A stretch of 64,000 nt of DNA from Streptomyces sp. Root431. Lineage in GTDB: Bacteria > Actinomycetota > Actinomycetes > Streptomycetales > Streptomycetaceae. Positions 24,656-34,590 of the stretch are shown here, in pieces. How positions within the stretch are numbered: the stretch's first letter is position 1; each line of letters starts with the position of its first letter. Both the position numbers and the translations under genes were made by a program. Under the pieces are notes generated by a model. The model saw nothing but the letters and a program-made list of their open reading frames with translations. It was not told the origin of the DNA and ran no database searches. The DNA lies in assembly GCF_001426585.1 (NCBI RefSeq), contig NZ_LMEI01000006.1, positions 238,956-302,955 of the forward strand. Reading direction: 5' to 3'.

Positions 24656-25924
24656 TCAGTAGCCCTCGACGCCCAGCTCGGTGACGGAGGCGAAGAGATG
24701 CTCCCAGACCTCCGCGCCGGGCGCGTCCTCCGCCAGCGCCTCCGCGTCCACGGTGGCCATCGCCCGGAGGAACGTCTCCGGGCCCTCCTCGCCGGAGTAC
24801 GGGTCCCAGCAGGCGCCCATGTGGCGGCGTACGCCCTCCAGGAACCGGACGAACGCCTCCAGATCGCGTACGAGGGGGAAGGCCGCGTCCCCGCCCGGAC
24901 CGTGGCTGCCGTCGGGCTGCCGCAGGGCGACCGCGCCGGTCGCCGGGTGGACGAAGACCTCGCCGGGATCGCAGTGGCCGAGGTCGAACGCGCCGACGCG
25001 GAGCAGGCCGTCGGGGCCGGGGCCCAACAGCTCGTCGTCCACGGCGAACGAGGTGACGCCCGCGCTCCAGTGGTGGGGCAGGCCGACCTGGTCGAGCAGG
25101 GCCCGGGTCGGCGCGTGCGTGAGGGCCTCGGGGAGCTCGGCGGCCGGGACCCGGACGACCTGACCGTTCCCGAACACGTGCTCAAGCCGCCCGGCGGTGA
25201 GCGGACCGCTGCCGTCCCTCGGGCCGGAGAGGGCACCGACAGCGTCGCTGGGCATGAACCACGGCCCGCCGCCACCCGGCGCGGTCCACCCGCGCGGCCC
25301 CGATCCCGCCGCGGACGAGCCCGTCTCGTTCCCCTGGACCAAGACCACTCCGCGCGCGTCGAGGAACAGGAACCGTCCCCCGTCCACCACCGCGGCCGGT
25401 TCTTCCCAGGTCTCCGGGCAGTCGAACTGCCAGGGCTCGTCCGGGTCCACGTCGTCGAGGGGCTCGGCGGCATCCTCGGCGGGGGCGGCGCGCCGCTCCC
25501 CGGTCGCCAGGTCGAACCACGTCTCCTCGCACCACAGGGCCCACACCTTCACGAGCCGCCGACCCTCGGCCTCGTACACCTCGGCCGACCGGTCGCCGCT
25601 CAGGTTCGGCTCCGCCTCGTACGCGCCGACCGGCCGCCACCAGGCCCACACCGTCCGCCAGGGCAGCCCGGGTTCGGCGGCGGCCACCCGCTCCGCGTAG
25701 GCGTGGTGGCCCAGGACGGTCGCCGCGAAGTGCAGCCACGAGGCGAACTCGGCGGAGGACACGTCGGCGCCCCCGAATACGCCCTCGGCCTGGGTGAACA
25801 CCTCGCGGCCCACGCCGCCGTCTCCTTCGGGCAGGGCGGTCAGCCGGGCGCGCAGTGCGGCGCGGTCGTGGCGGAGGACGAGGGCGGGGTCGTCGAGGAG
25901 GGTGCGGAGGTCTCGGTCGGTCAT
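24656..25924 (-). CDS. SUKH-4-like domain protein, function unknown
   Basis: 422 residues, acidic and Trp/Gly-rich, soluble, no signal. The C-terminal 170 residues (from THAPTRALLDQVGLP, with TSFAVDDELLG, VGAFDLGHCDPGEVFVHPATGAVALRQPDG and a final helical FVRFLEGVRRHM) resemble SUKH-4 (SMI1/KNR4-related) proteins, which are often immunity proteins to polymorphic toxins. The N-terminal half (WLHFAATVLGHHAYAERV, WRTVWAWWRPVGAYEAEPNLSG split) is not recognised. No toxin or secretion gene adjoins it, so an immunity role is inference only. Confidence 0.6.
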   Translation of the reverse strand: MTDRDLRTLLDDPALVLRHDRAALRARLTALPEGDGGVGREVFTQAEGVFGGADVSSAEFASWLHFAATVLGHHAYAERVAAAEPGLPWRTVWAWWRPVGAYEAEPNLSGDRSAEVYEAEGRRLVKVWALWCEETWFDLATGERRAAPAEDAAEPLDDVDPDEPWQFDCPETWEEPAAVVDGGRFLFLDARGVVLVQGNETGSSAAGSGPRGWTAPGGGGPWFMPSDAVGALSGPRDGSGPLTAGRLEHVFGNGQVVRVPAAELPEALTHAPTRALLDQVGLPHHWSAGVTSFAVDDELLGPGPDGLLRVGAFDLGHCDPGEVFVHPATGAVALRQPDGSHGPGGDAAFPLVRDLEAFVRFLEGVRRHMGACWDPYSGEEGPETFLRAMATVDAEALAEDAPGAEVWEHLFASVTELGVEGY

Positions 25925-26017
25925 CCGAGCAGGGTGCCATCCGCCGGGACCGGTGCTCGTACCCGGCCCCGGATCCGGCGCCCCGGATCCCTCACCCCCC
26001 GGCGGACAATTCGGCGG

Positions 26018-27106
26018 TCAGAGCCAGCCGTTGCGGCGGAAGCCCCGGTGGATGACGACGCAGGAGACGGCGATGACGCCGAGGACCAGCGGGTAGCCGT
26101 AGGTCCAGCGCAGCTCGGGCATGTGCTCGAAGTTCATGCCGTAGACGCCGCAGACCATGGTCGGGACGGCGACGATCGCGGCCCAGGCGGTGATCTTGCG
26201 CATGTCCTCGTTCTGGGCGACGGTCACCTGCGCGAGATGGGCCTGGAGGATCGAGTCGAGGAGCGCGTCGAACGACGTGACCTGCTCCGCGACGCGGGCG
26301 AGGTGGTCGTTCACGTCCCGGAAGTACGCCCTGATGTCCGGGTCGATCAATGGCATCGGGTGGGTGGCGAGGTGCTGGAGCGGCCGGGCCAGGGGCGTCA
26401 CGGCCCGCTTGAGTTCGAGGAGTTCACGCTTGAGCTGGTAGATCCGCCCGGCGTCCCGGCGGTCGGCCTGCTCGGAGAAGACCGCGCTCTCGATCGCGTC
26501 GAGGTCGTCCTGCACGGCGTCCGCGACGGCGAGGTAGTCGTCGACGACGTGGTCGGCCATCGCGTGCAGCACGGCGGAGGGCCCCTTGGCCAGCTGCTCG
26601 GGCAGGTCCTCCAGGGCCTCGCGCAGCGGACCGAGGGAGCCGTGGCCGCCGTGCCGGATGGTGATGACGAAGTCGGGCCCGACGAAGGCCATCAGCTCGC
26701 CCGAGTCCACGACCTCGCTGGTGGCGGTGAGTTCCTCGTGCTCGACGTAGCGGACGGTCTTGAACACGGCGAACAGCACGCCGTCGTACTCCTCGACCTT
26801 GGGCCGCTGATGGGCGTTGACCGCGTCCTCCACCGCCAGCGGGTGGAGCCCGAAGAGCTCGGCGAGCCCCGTGAACTCCTTCTCGTCCGGCTCGTGCAGA
26901 CCGATCCAGACGAAACCGTCGCCCGCCTTGCGGACCTTCCGCAGGGCCTCCTCGGCCGAGCCGCGTCCGCTGCGCCGTACGCCGTCGATGTAGACCACGC
27001 AGTTGACGACCGCGCTGCCGAGCGGGGAGCGGGCCGGGTGGCTGAGGTCCACGGCACGCCGGTACGTCAGACGGACGGCTCTGCGCAGACGCTGGATCAT
27101 GGACAC
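26018..27106 (-). CDS. CorA-family magnesium/cobalt transporter
   Basis: 362 residues. Long cytoplasmic N-terminal domain, then two C-terminal membrane helices with the YGMN signature before the last one (YGMNFEHMPELRW) and a short Arg-rich tail. Forms a pentameric divalent-cation channel by family knowledge. The start is taken as GTG at 27106, six bases after AAGGAG, three codons before an in-frame ATG. Single gene between the SUKH-like and threonine dehydratase genes. Confidence 0.92.
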   Translation of the reverse strand: MSMIQRLRRAVRLTYRRAVDLSHPARSPLGSAVVNCVVYIDGVRRSGRGSAEEALRKVRKAGDGFVWIGLHEPDEKEFTGLAELFGLHPLAVEDAVNAHQRPKVEEYDGVLFAVFKTVRYVEHEELTATSEVVDSGELMAFVGPDFVITIRHGGHGSLGPLREALEDLPEQLAKGPSAVLHAMADHVVDDYLAVADAVQDDLDAIESAVFSEQADRRDAGRIYQLKRELLELKRAVTPLARPLQHLATHPMPLIDPDIRAYFRDVNDHLARVAEQVTSFDALLDSILQAHLAQVTVAQNEDMRKITAWAAIVAVPTMVCGVYGMNFEHMPELRWTYGYPLVLGVIAVSCVVIHRGFRRNGWL

Positions 27107-27191
27107 GACGTGCTCCTTCGGCGGATCGACGCGCCAGTGTGCCACCGGCGGCGATGCCTCCGCGAGTGCCCGCCCGGCGGAGCCGCCCCCC

Positions 27192-28151
27192 CTACGGGGT
27201 GACGAGGTCCGTCGGATCGGTGTTGGCGCCGCAGAGGACCACGCAGACCGTCTCGCCGGGCTCGGGCCGGTATCCGGCGCCGGGGACGTCCGGTGCGTGA
27301 CCGGCCACGGCGGCCAGAGCGGTGGCGGCGGCGTGCTCGACGGCGAGCCGGCGGTCGTCCCAAAGGGCCTGCCGGGCGCGGACGATCGCGGCGTCGGGCA
27401 CGAGCAGGGAGCGGACGCCGTCCTGCTGGGCCGCGCGCACGGCGGTGGCGGAGACGCGGCGGGCGCCGAGGGAGTCGGCGGCGACGGAGTCGACCGCGAC
27501 GTCGACGGGCCGACCGGCCTGAAGGGCCGCGTCGAGGGCGCGGCAGTTCTCGGGTTCGACGGCGATGGTACGGATGCCGTGGTGCCGGGCCGCGGTGGCG
27601 ACCCCCGCGAAGAGACCGCCGCCGCCGACCGCGACGACGACGGTGTCGAGTCCGGGGACCTGCCGGCGGATCTCGTCGAGGAGCGTGCCCGCTCCGGCGG
27701 CGATCAGCGGATGGTCGTACGCGTGGGAGGCGAGCGCCCCGGTCGTCCGGGCGAACTCCTCGCAGGCCGCGAGGGCCTCGGCGTACTCCGTACCGACCAG
27801 CCGGACGTCCGCGCCGTACGCACGGAGGCGGGCCACCTTCACCCGGGGCGCGGTGGCCGGCAGGAAGACGGTGGAAGGGACGCCCTGGCGGGCGGCGGCC
27901 CAGGCGCAGGCGAGACCGGCGTTGCCGCCGGAGGCGATCGTGATCCCGGCGTCGGGGAGGGTGCCGGCCTCGCGGTGGGCGAGCAGGAAGTTCTGCGCGC
28001 CGCGCGCCTTGAACGAGCCGGTGTGCTGCATCAGCTCCAGTGCGAGGTGCACCCCGCCGGGCTCCGTGGGCCCCGCGAGGGCGACGGGCCGGACGTGACC
28101 GGCGACGCGGTCGGCGGCGGTCGTGATGTCGTCGTAGACGAGGGTGTGCAC
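27192..28151 (-). CDS. PLP-dependent threonine/serine dehydratase-like enzyme
   Basis: 319 residues of the fold-II PLP family: lysine in TGSFKARGA (K48), the ASGGNAGLACAWAA cofactor loop, and the phosphate-binding VGGGGLFAG. Lacks a C-terminal ACT regulatory domain, so it is like catabolic threonine/serine dehydratases, giving an alpha-keto acid and ammonia. The GTG start at 28151 has AGGAG five to six bases upstream. Exact substrate cannot be told from sequence. Confidence 0.88.
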   Translation of the reverse strand: MHTLVYDDITTAADRVAGHVRPVALAGPTEPGGVHLALELMQHTGSFKARGAQNFLLAHREAGTLPDAGITIASGGNAGLACAWAAARQGVPSTVFLPATAPRVKVARLRAYGADVRLVGTEYAEALAACEEFARTTGALASHAYDHPLIAAGAGTLLDEIRRQVPGLDTVVVAVGGGGLFAGVATAARHHGIRTIAVEPENCRALDAALQAGRPVDVAVDSVAADSLGARRVSATAVRAAQQDGVRSLLVPDAAIVRARQALWDDRRLAVEHAAATALAAVAGHAPDVPGAGYRPEPGETVCVVLCGANTDPTDLVTP

Positions 28152-28477
28152 GGGGGCTCCTGCGGGTGCTCGGCCGGGGCGCTCGCGGACCCCGCTGGAC
28201 GTACCCCGAACCTACCGCGACGCTCCGGGGCGACCGCACGCCGACAGCACGCCGGCTGTCGCGGTGGCGGGGCGGGGAAGGGGCGGAGGCGGAGGCGGGG
28301 ACGTCCAGGCAGGACGCGACCGGTTGTCGCCGGGCCCGGCACCGGCCGTGCGTCACCGGCCATGCGCCACCGGCCGTTCGACACCCGTCACCGGCGACGC
28401 GTCGCGGATCACTCGTCACGGTGGATCCGGCCCGCGCGGCGGGCGGGCCCCGGGCCCGCTCGGGCAGCGTGAGCCCC
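28152..28477. other. Divergent intergenic region, dehydratase / lipoprotein
   Basis: 326 bases without a gene. Contains a hairpin with arms CGACAGC and GCTGTCG (28242-28261), three 14-bp tandem repeats (28340-28381), and purine-rich low-complexity sequence. No clear promoter seen. Confidence 0.6.
28340..28381. repeat. 14-bp tandem repeat, three copies
   Basis: Units CACCGGCCGTGCGT, CACCGGCCATGCGC and CACCGGCCGTTCGA in tandem in the non-coding region before the lipoprotein gene. Confidence 0.85.
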
Positions 28478-29047
28478 ATGAACACCCGCCGAGCGATGGT
28501 CGCTCTCCTCGCCGCGCTCCTCACCACCGGATGCGTGGCCGTCCCCGAGGCCCCGGCTCCGAGCTCCCCGGCCCGGCCCGCCGAGCTCGCCCCCGCCGCC
28601 GAACGCCCGCCGGCCGCTCTCCCGACCTGGCCGGAGCCCACCCAGGCCCCGCCCCGCGAGAACCTCATGCCCACCGAGCCGCGCCCTCCGCACCCACCCG
28701 CGCAGGCCGCCCCGCGACCGGAGGCGCCGGCTCGCCGCGCGACACCGGGGAAGAATCCGAAGAACCCAGGGAAGAGCCCGGGGAGGAACCCGAGGACGGC
28801 CCCGGCGCCCGCCCCGGCCGAGAGGCCCACCCGGAAGACGATCGTCCCGAGCACGAAGCCCAGGCCCGTCAAACGACACGTGCCGCGACCCGCGGCACAG
28901 CCCGCGGAGCGACCCGCCCCGCGCCCGAGGCAATCGTCGACCGACCGGACCCGGACCCCCGAGATGCGCGAGCTCTGCCGCCAGGCCCGGGCCATCGACG
29001 CCCCGATGGGCGCCGCAGAGCTGTGCAGGGGCATGTACGGCCGCTGA
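28478..29047 (+). CDS. Proline-rich lipoprotein, function unknown
   Basis: 189 residues. N-terminal lipoprotein signal MNTRRAMVALLAALLTTGC with the lipobox cysteine at position 19; then about 130 residues very rich in Pro, Ala and Arg, which would span the cell wall as an extended stalk; then a short C-terminal module MRELCRQARAIDAP...ELCRGMYGR with two cysteines. The tail looks like a small conserved Streptomyces motif, but no function is known to me. Weak ribosome site. Confidence 0.75.
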   Translation: MNTRRAMVALLAALLTTGCVAVPEAPAPSSPARPAELAPAAERPPAALPTWPEPTQAPPRENLMPTEPRPPHPPAQAAPRPEAPARRATPGKNPKNPGKSPGRNPRTAPAPAPAERPTRKTIVPSTKPRPVKRHVPRPAAQPAERPAPRPRQSSTDRTRTPEMRELCRQARAIDAPMGAAELCRGMYGR

Positions 29048-29061
29048 CCGACCGGCCTCGC

Positions 29062-29092
29062 TTGACCTTGACACGGTGACAACGTCTTCACT
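29062..29092 (+). promoter_or_regulatory. MerR-type promoter with 19-bp spacer and central dyad
   Basis: TTGACC (29062-29067) and TTCACT (29087-29092) are separated by 19 bases. The spacer is nearly all covered by a dyad with half-sites GACCTTGACAC and GTGACAACGTC (29064-29086, two mismatched pairs). Overlong spacers with dyads are the hallmark of promoters activated by MerR proteins; a MerR gene lies in the operon downstream. Confidence 0.75.
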
Positions 29093-29115
29093 GTGGCCGA
29101 GGAGGTGGTGTCCCG

Positions 29116-29796
29116 ATGACCATGCCGAAAGCGGACACGAACACGAACACGACGAGCGCACTCCAGGCACTGGAGAACAGCAGCTCGTCGGTGCGGCTGC
29201 GGGCAGCGCTCGCGGTCGGTACGACCCCCGACCCACGGTCGGTGGACACGCTCGTCGAGCGGTGCGCGGTCGAGCCCGACTTCTCCGTGCGCGAGATGCT
29301 GACGTGGGCGCTCACCCGCCACTCGGCGGCCACGACGGTTCCCTTGCTGCTCCGGGAAGTCCGCTCGGAGGGTGCGCAGGCGCGGAGCCAGGCTCTGCAC
29401 ACCCTGTCCAAGATCGGGGACCGGCAGGCGTGGCCCGCGATCACTCGGGAGCTGCTGACCGACGTCGACGACGAGGTGGCGCGGAGCGCCTGGCGGGCGG
29501 CGGTCGTCCTCGTGCCCGAGGACGCGGAGGCCGAGCTGGCGGGAGTGCTGGCGACGCAGCTCGGGCGCGGCGAGCGGGAGACGCAGCTGAGCCTGAGCCG
29601 GGCGCTGATCGCGCTCGGCGAGGTGATCACGCCGGTGCTGCGCGCCGCGATGTCGGCGGACGCCGTCCCTCGCGTGCGGCACCACGCGATCGCCACGGAG
29701 AGTCTGTTGCGCGACCCGGATGCCGGGTTCGAGTTCGCGATCGAGGAGGCGAAGCGCGTCGTAGCCTTGGGCCCGACGAGCCACGAGGAGTCATGA
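29116..29796 (+). CDS. HEAT-repeat protein, first gene of a MerR-controlled operon
   Basis: 226 residues composed of helical HEAT-like repeats (VRLRAALAVGTTPDPRSVDTL, VREMLTWALTRHSAATTVPLLL split, VARSAWRAAVVLVPEDAEAEL), a Ser/Thr-rich N-terminus, no membrane helix and no catalytic motif. GAGGAGG lies about ten bases before the ATG. The gene is 30 bases downstream of a MerR-type promoter and 13 bases before a MerR regulator that itself carries HEAT repeats. It may bind the same ligand or the regulator itself (inference). Confidence 0.85.
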   Translation: MTMPKADTNTNTTSALQALENSSSSVRLRAALAVGTTPDPRSVDTLVERCAVEPDFSVREMLTWALTRHSAATTVPLLLREVRSEGAQARSQALHTLSKIGDRQAWPAITRELLTDVDDEVARSAWRAAVVLVPEDAEAELAGVLATQLGRGERETQLSLSRALIALGEVITPVLRAAMSADAVPRVRHHAIATESLLRDPDAGFEFAIEEAKRVVALGPTSHEES

Positions 29797-29809
29797 GGGG
29801 TCGCAAAGG

Positions 29810-30844
29810 GTGTTGATCGGTGATGTGGCACGACTCTCCGGGGTCAGCGCCCGCATGCTCAGGCATTACGAATCGCTCGGCCTGGTGCGCCCGACGGGTC
29901 GCACCGACGTCGGCTATCGGGAGTACGCGAGCGAGGACCTCCGGCGGATCTTCCACATCGAGAGCCTGCGGTCCCTGGGTCTTTCGCTGCGTGAGGTCGG
30001 CCGTGCGCTCGACGATCCCGGCTTCACGCCCGCGGAGCTCGTCGACGACCTGATCCGGCAGACACGGGAACGCATGGCACGGGAGACGGAGCTGCTCACG
30101 CGGCTCAGCCGGATCGGTGCCGCCGAGCCCAACGGCTGGGAGGACGTCCTCCAGATCACGGCGCTCCTCCAGGCGCTGGGGTCGACGAGCCCCCGGACGC
30201 GTCAGCGGGCGGCCCTGTCCTCGGTCGAAGAGGGTCCCGTGCCGGTGGAGGCCCTGATCGAGGCGGTACTGAGCGAGAAGGACCCGATCGTCGCCGGCGC
30301 CCTCCGATGGGCGCTGGCGCAATCGGGCGACGGCGGACTGGCGTTGCTTGCGGAGGCCCTCGACTCGCCCGCTGCCGCCGTACGGAAACGGGCCGTCCAG
30401 ACCATCGCCGAGCTTCCGCACGACGAGGCGACCGCGCTGCTGCGGGACGCCCTCGCCGGCCCCGACATCGTGGTCCGCAGGTACGCGGCGGTGCAGCTCG
30501 GCGCGCGCGGAGTGGCCGACGCCGTCCCGACGCTCATCGACATGATCGCCGAGGACACGGACGACGTCGCCGCCGCCGACGCGCTGGGCGCGCTGGCGAG
30601 CCGTCCCGATGTGGCGGAGCGGATCGCCACCGGCCTGGTCGACCGCCTCGCCCACGGCACGTCCGCGTCGACCGCCCGCCGTCGCCTGACGGAGGCCCTC
30701 GCGGCCATCCCGGGGGCCACCACGTCCCGCGCCCTCGCGGACCTGTCACAGGACGAGGACCGCGCCGTCGCGCTGACGGCGACGTACATCCTCGACATGC
30801 GCAACGCGCCCCGGCCGGTCAGGCGCACCTCGACGCCACGCTGA
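29810..30844 (+). CDS. MerR-family regulator fused to HEAT repeats
   Basis: 344 residues. Residues 1-70 are a MerR HTH (IGDVARLSGVSARMLRHYESLGL, then GYREYASEDLRRIFHIESLRSLG), followed by a dimerisation helix (RMARETELLTRLSRI) and, from about 110 on, a run of HEAT/armadillo-like repeats (VRKRAVQTIAELPHDEATALL, VVRRYAAVQLGARGVADAVP) instead of the usual short effector-binding domain. GTG at 29810 follows an AGGGG site. It presumably activates the promoter at 29062-29092, making the operon autoregulated. Effector unknown. Confidence 0.88.
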   Translation: MLIGDVARLSGVSARMLRHYESLGLVRPTGRTDVGYREYASEDLRRIFHIESLRSLGLSLREVGRALDDPGFTPAELVDDLIRQTRERMARETELLTRLSRIGAAEPNGWEDVLQITALLQALGSTSPRTRQRAALSSVEEGPVPVEALIEAVLSEKDPIVAGALRWALAQSGDGGLALLAEALDSPAAAVRKRAVQTIAELPHDEATALLRDALAGPDIVVRRYAAVQLGARGVADAVPTLIDMIAEDTDDVAAADALGALASRPDVAERIATGLVDRLAHGTSASTARRRLTEALAAIPGATTSRALADLSQDEDRAVALTATYILDMRNAPRPVRRTSTPR

Positions 30845-30937
30845 AGACGGCGGCCCGGCATCCTCCGTCCGGCAGGCACCGGTGGCGAAGGCCGAACCGG
30901 CCGCCCCGATGGCGACGAGCTGCCCTTTCCCGGGTGA

Positions 30938-30951
30938 CTACATGTATGTAG
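30938..30951. promoter_or_regulatory. Palindrome CTACAT-GT-ATGTAG
   Basis: Perfect 6-bp arms around a GT centre, an AT-rich island about 75 bases before the unknown gene at 31026. A plausible operator (MarR/TetR/PadR-like), with an overlapping TAGACT that could be a -10 box. Confidence 0.5.
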
Positions 30952-31025
30952 ACTTCGATGGGTCTTGGGTGCCGTGCGCCCGGGGACCGCGTGTCCATCC
31001 ATGTGAGACGAGGCGTCAAGGGGCC

Positions 31026-31652
31026 GTGTACGAACCGGAAGACTCCGGCCCCGCACCGGTGCAGGGTTCGCCGGAGGCCCATCGGGCTGTTGCCTGGCTG
31101 AAGGACGGCGGTGCCGTCGAGCACACACTGCACACCTCCTTGGGCGGCTTGCCCAACGAACGCGATGTCACCTTGGCCCGGATGGGGGCCGTGCTCCAGG
31201 GGGCCGCTCAGGGCCTGGACGTACCGGCCGCGGCCGTGTGGGCCGGGGTTCCCGAGCAGGTGCTGCGGGGCTGGATCGACGAGGACCCCGCCTTCGCCTC
31301 CGCCCTGTACGCCGCCCGCGCCCTGGCCTCCGCGCATGACGTGAAGCCCGGCGGGGGGCAGCACACGCCGGCCATGGTCCGCGTCCTCCTGGTCGCGATC
31401 GGCAACGGCGCCACCACGCTCGACGCCCTCAAGCTGGCGGACTTCCGCGAACGCCGGTTCCGTGCGCTCCTCAACGCCTCCTCCGGACTCAGGGCCCTCG
31501 TGGAAGCGGCGCGCCGCGCGCGGCCGGCGCGCACGCACGGCGCGTACGTACCCGGCTCCTACCGGCCACGCCGGCCCGGCAGGAAGCCCGCGGCTCCCCT
31601 GGGATTCCGCCTGGTCCGGCGCGACGCCCCGGAGGGCGACGCCGAAAGTTAG
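31026..31652 (+). CDS. Conserved-looking hypothetical protein with HTH-like core
   Basis: 208 residues. The central part (VTLARMGAVLQGAAQGLDVP, AGVPEQVLRGWIDEDPAF) looks like a helix-turn-helix of the terminase-small-subunit/homeodomain-like type, followed by a helical ALKLADFRERRFRALLNASSGL and a basic, Pro/Arg-rich tail. No enzyme motif. The start is uncertain; GTG at 31026 follows AAGGGG closely. The stop codon overlaps the convergent MarR gene stop: one TTAG sequence serves both. Confidence 0.6.
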   Translation: MYEPEDSGPAPVQGSPEAHRAVAWLKDGGAVEHTLHTSLGGLPNERDVTLARMGAVLQGAAQGLDVPAAAVWAGVPEQVLRGWIDEDPAFASALYAARALASAHDVKPGGGQHTPAMVRVLLVAIGNGATTLDALKLADFRERRFRALLNASSGLRALVEAARRARPARTHGAYVPGSYRPRRPGRKPAAPLGFRLVRRDAPEGDAES

Positions 31653-32071
31653 CGCGTGGCGAGCCGCTCCAGCAGGGCGGCGCTCCGGGCCAGCAGTGCC
31701 CGCTCCTCGTCCGTGAGTTCGGCCTCGATGGCCTGCGCGAGCCAGCCGGCCCTGCGGCCGCGCTCCGCTTCGAGCGCCGCCCGGCCCGCGTCCGACAGTT
31801 CGACCAGCGACTTGCGGCCGTCCGTGGGGTGCGCCCTGCGCGTGATCAGGTCCTGCTCCATGAGGAGCCCCACCGACCGGGCCATCGACTGGGGGCGTAC
31901 GCGCTGATCGGCGGCGAGGTCGCTGGTGGTCATCGCGCCGTTGCGGTCGAGCGCGCCGAGCACGGCGGCCTGGCCGAGCGGAATGCGGTCCTCGTTCTTG
32001 ACGCGCCGGGTGAGCTTGCCCATCGCGGTGCGCAGTTCGGCGGCGATGGCGGCGGCTTCCGAGGTGGGCAT
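31649..32071 (-). CDS. MarR-family transcriptional regulator
   Basis: 140 residues: winged HTH (LGQAAVLGALDRNGAMTTSDL, AADQRVRPQSMARSVGLL), wing (RRAHPTDGRKSLVELSDAG) and C-terminal dimerisation helix, standard MarR length. Divergent from the enolase gene with a perfect 21-bp palindrome between them, the natural autoregulatory site. MarR proteins usually sense small aromatic or electrophilic compounds; here the linked target is a glycolytic enzyme, which is unusual. Confidence 0.9.
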   Translation of the reverse strand: MPTSEAAAIAAELRTAMGKLTRRVKNEDRIPLGQAAVLGALDRNGAMTTSDLAADQRVRPQSMARSVGLLMEQDLITRRAHPTDGRKSLVELSDAGRAALEAERGRRAGWLAQAIEAELTDEERALLARSAALLERLATR

Positions 32072-32113
32072 AGGGCACTTTACCCCGTGGTTCGGCACCG
32101 TCGCGCCCCTGAT

Positions 32114-33541
<1,428 letters not shown>

Positions 33542-33564
33542 GCAGCGGGCAGGAGTAGAGCTCG

Positions 33565-33613
33565 CCCGGGCCCCCGAGCATGCCTGGACATCGGGCACGC
33601 CAGGGGGGCCGGG
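33565..33613 (+). terminator. Hairpin after enolase
   Basis: Complementary CCCGGGCCCCC and GGGGGGCCGGG blocks (one bulge) enclose a 27-base loop just downstream of the enolase stop. Confidence 0.45.
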
Positions 33614-33639
33614 TCGCGGTGACATGGTCGGCGCGCGGC

Positions 33640-34590
33640 TCAGCCCCCGTCCGCGCCGATCAGCCGTCGCGCCGCCAACTCCACGTACTCGTGCAGGCCG
33701 TAGGTCAGCCCGAGCGCCGCGAAGGCCGCGACCACGACCGTGCCGGCCAGGGCGGCGACGCCGGCGCGCCGGGCGCCGCCCTGCGGCGCGGCCGGCTCCG
33801 GTAGGAGCAGGGCCTCGACCCGCCGGGGCACGGGCCCGCTCGTCGCCGACAGCAGCGGGTATCCGCCGACGCGGCCCCGGGCCGATCCGGCCAGCGCCGC
33901 CCGGGCGATCGCCGCGGCCGCCACCCGTCGGTCGCCGGTGACCGCGGCCGCCTCCTCGTCCGCCCACCGCTCCAGGTGGAAGGCCAAGGCCTCGCGCAGG
34001 CTCCGCAGCGCGGGGTGGATCGCCGCGGTGAGGTCGACCGCCGCCGACAGCAGATGGTGCCGCCCGGCGAGGTGCGCCCGCTCGTGGGCCAGCAGGACCT
34101 CGCGCTCGCCCGTCTTCAGCGACCGCACCATCCCGGACGTCACCACGACCCGCCCACGGCGCCCCCGGTAGCCGGGCAGCGCGAAGGCGTCCACGTCACT
34201 CCCCGGGATCACGAGCAGATCGCCGTCCCCGGTGCCCTCGTCCGCCGACAGCCAGGCGCGCTTGAGCAGGGAGCGGTGCCGGAGCCACCGTCGCACCAGG
34301 AGCACCAGCTGGCCGAGCATCACCACTCCGGCCGCGGCAGCCGAAGGCACCGCGGCGGGCCACTCCTCCAGCACGCGCGACAGGGACAGCCGCTCCAGCG
34401 ACGCGAGGAACGGTACGTGGAACAGGCCGATCAGCGCCGAGACCGTCCCACCGGCCAGCAGCACCGCGGAACCCGTCAGAAGCCGGCACGCCCACCGAGG
34501 CGGCAGCCCCTCGGCAAGGCGCCGTGCGACGGCCGCCCCACCCCACGGAAACACCAGGGTCAGCGCGACAAGGGCCAGCACGTACGTCAC
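33640..34590 (-). CDS. M56 (BlaR1-like) membrane metallopeptidase
   Basis: 316 residues with several membrane helices (N-terminal helix, two near 35-60 and 80-100, one near 285-305) and a cytoplasmic zinc-protease domain with HERAH in LLAHERAHLAGRHHLLS and a downstream WADEEAA metal ligand. Lacks the penicillin-binding sensor domain of BlaR1. The GTG start overlaps the BlaI-type gene stop as GTGA, giving a coupled repressor-protease pair. Likely cleaves the partner repressor after an envelope signal (family knowledge). Confidence 0.9.
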   Translation of the reverse strand: MTYVLALVALTLVFPWGGAAVARRLAEGLPPRWACRLLTGSAVLLAGGTVSALIGLFHVPFLASLERLSLSRVLEEWPAAVPSAAAAGVVMLGQLVLLVRRWLRHRSLLKRAWLSADEGTGDGDLLVIPGSDVDAFALPGYRGRRGRVVVTSGMVRSLKTGEREVLLAHERAHLAGRHHLLSAAVDLTAAIHPALRSLREALAFHLERWADEEAAAVTGDRRVAAAAIARAALAGSARGRVGGYPLLSATSGPVPRRVEALLLPEPAAPQGGARRAGVAALAGTVVVAAFAALGLTYGLHEYVELAARRLIGADGG

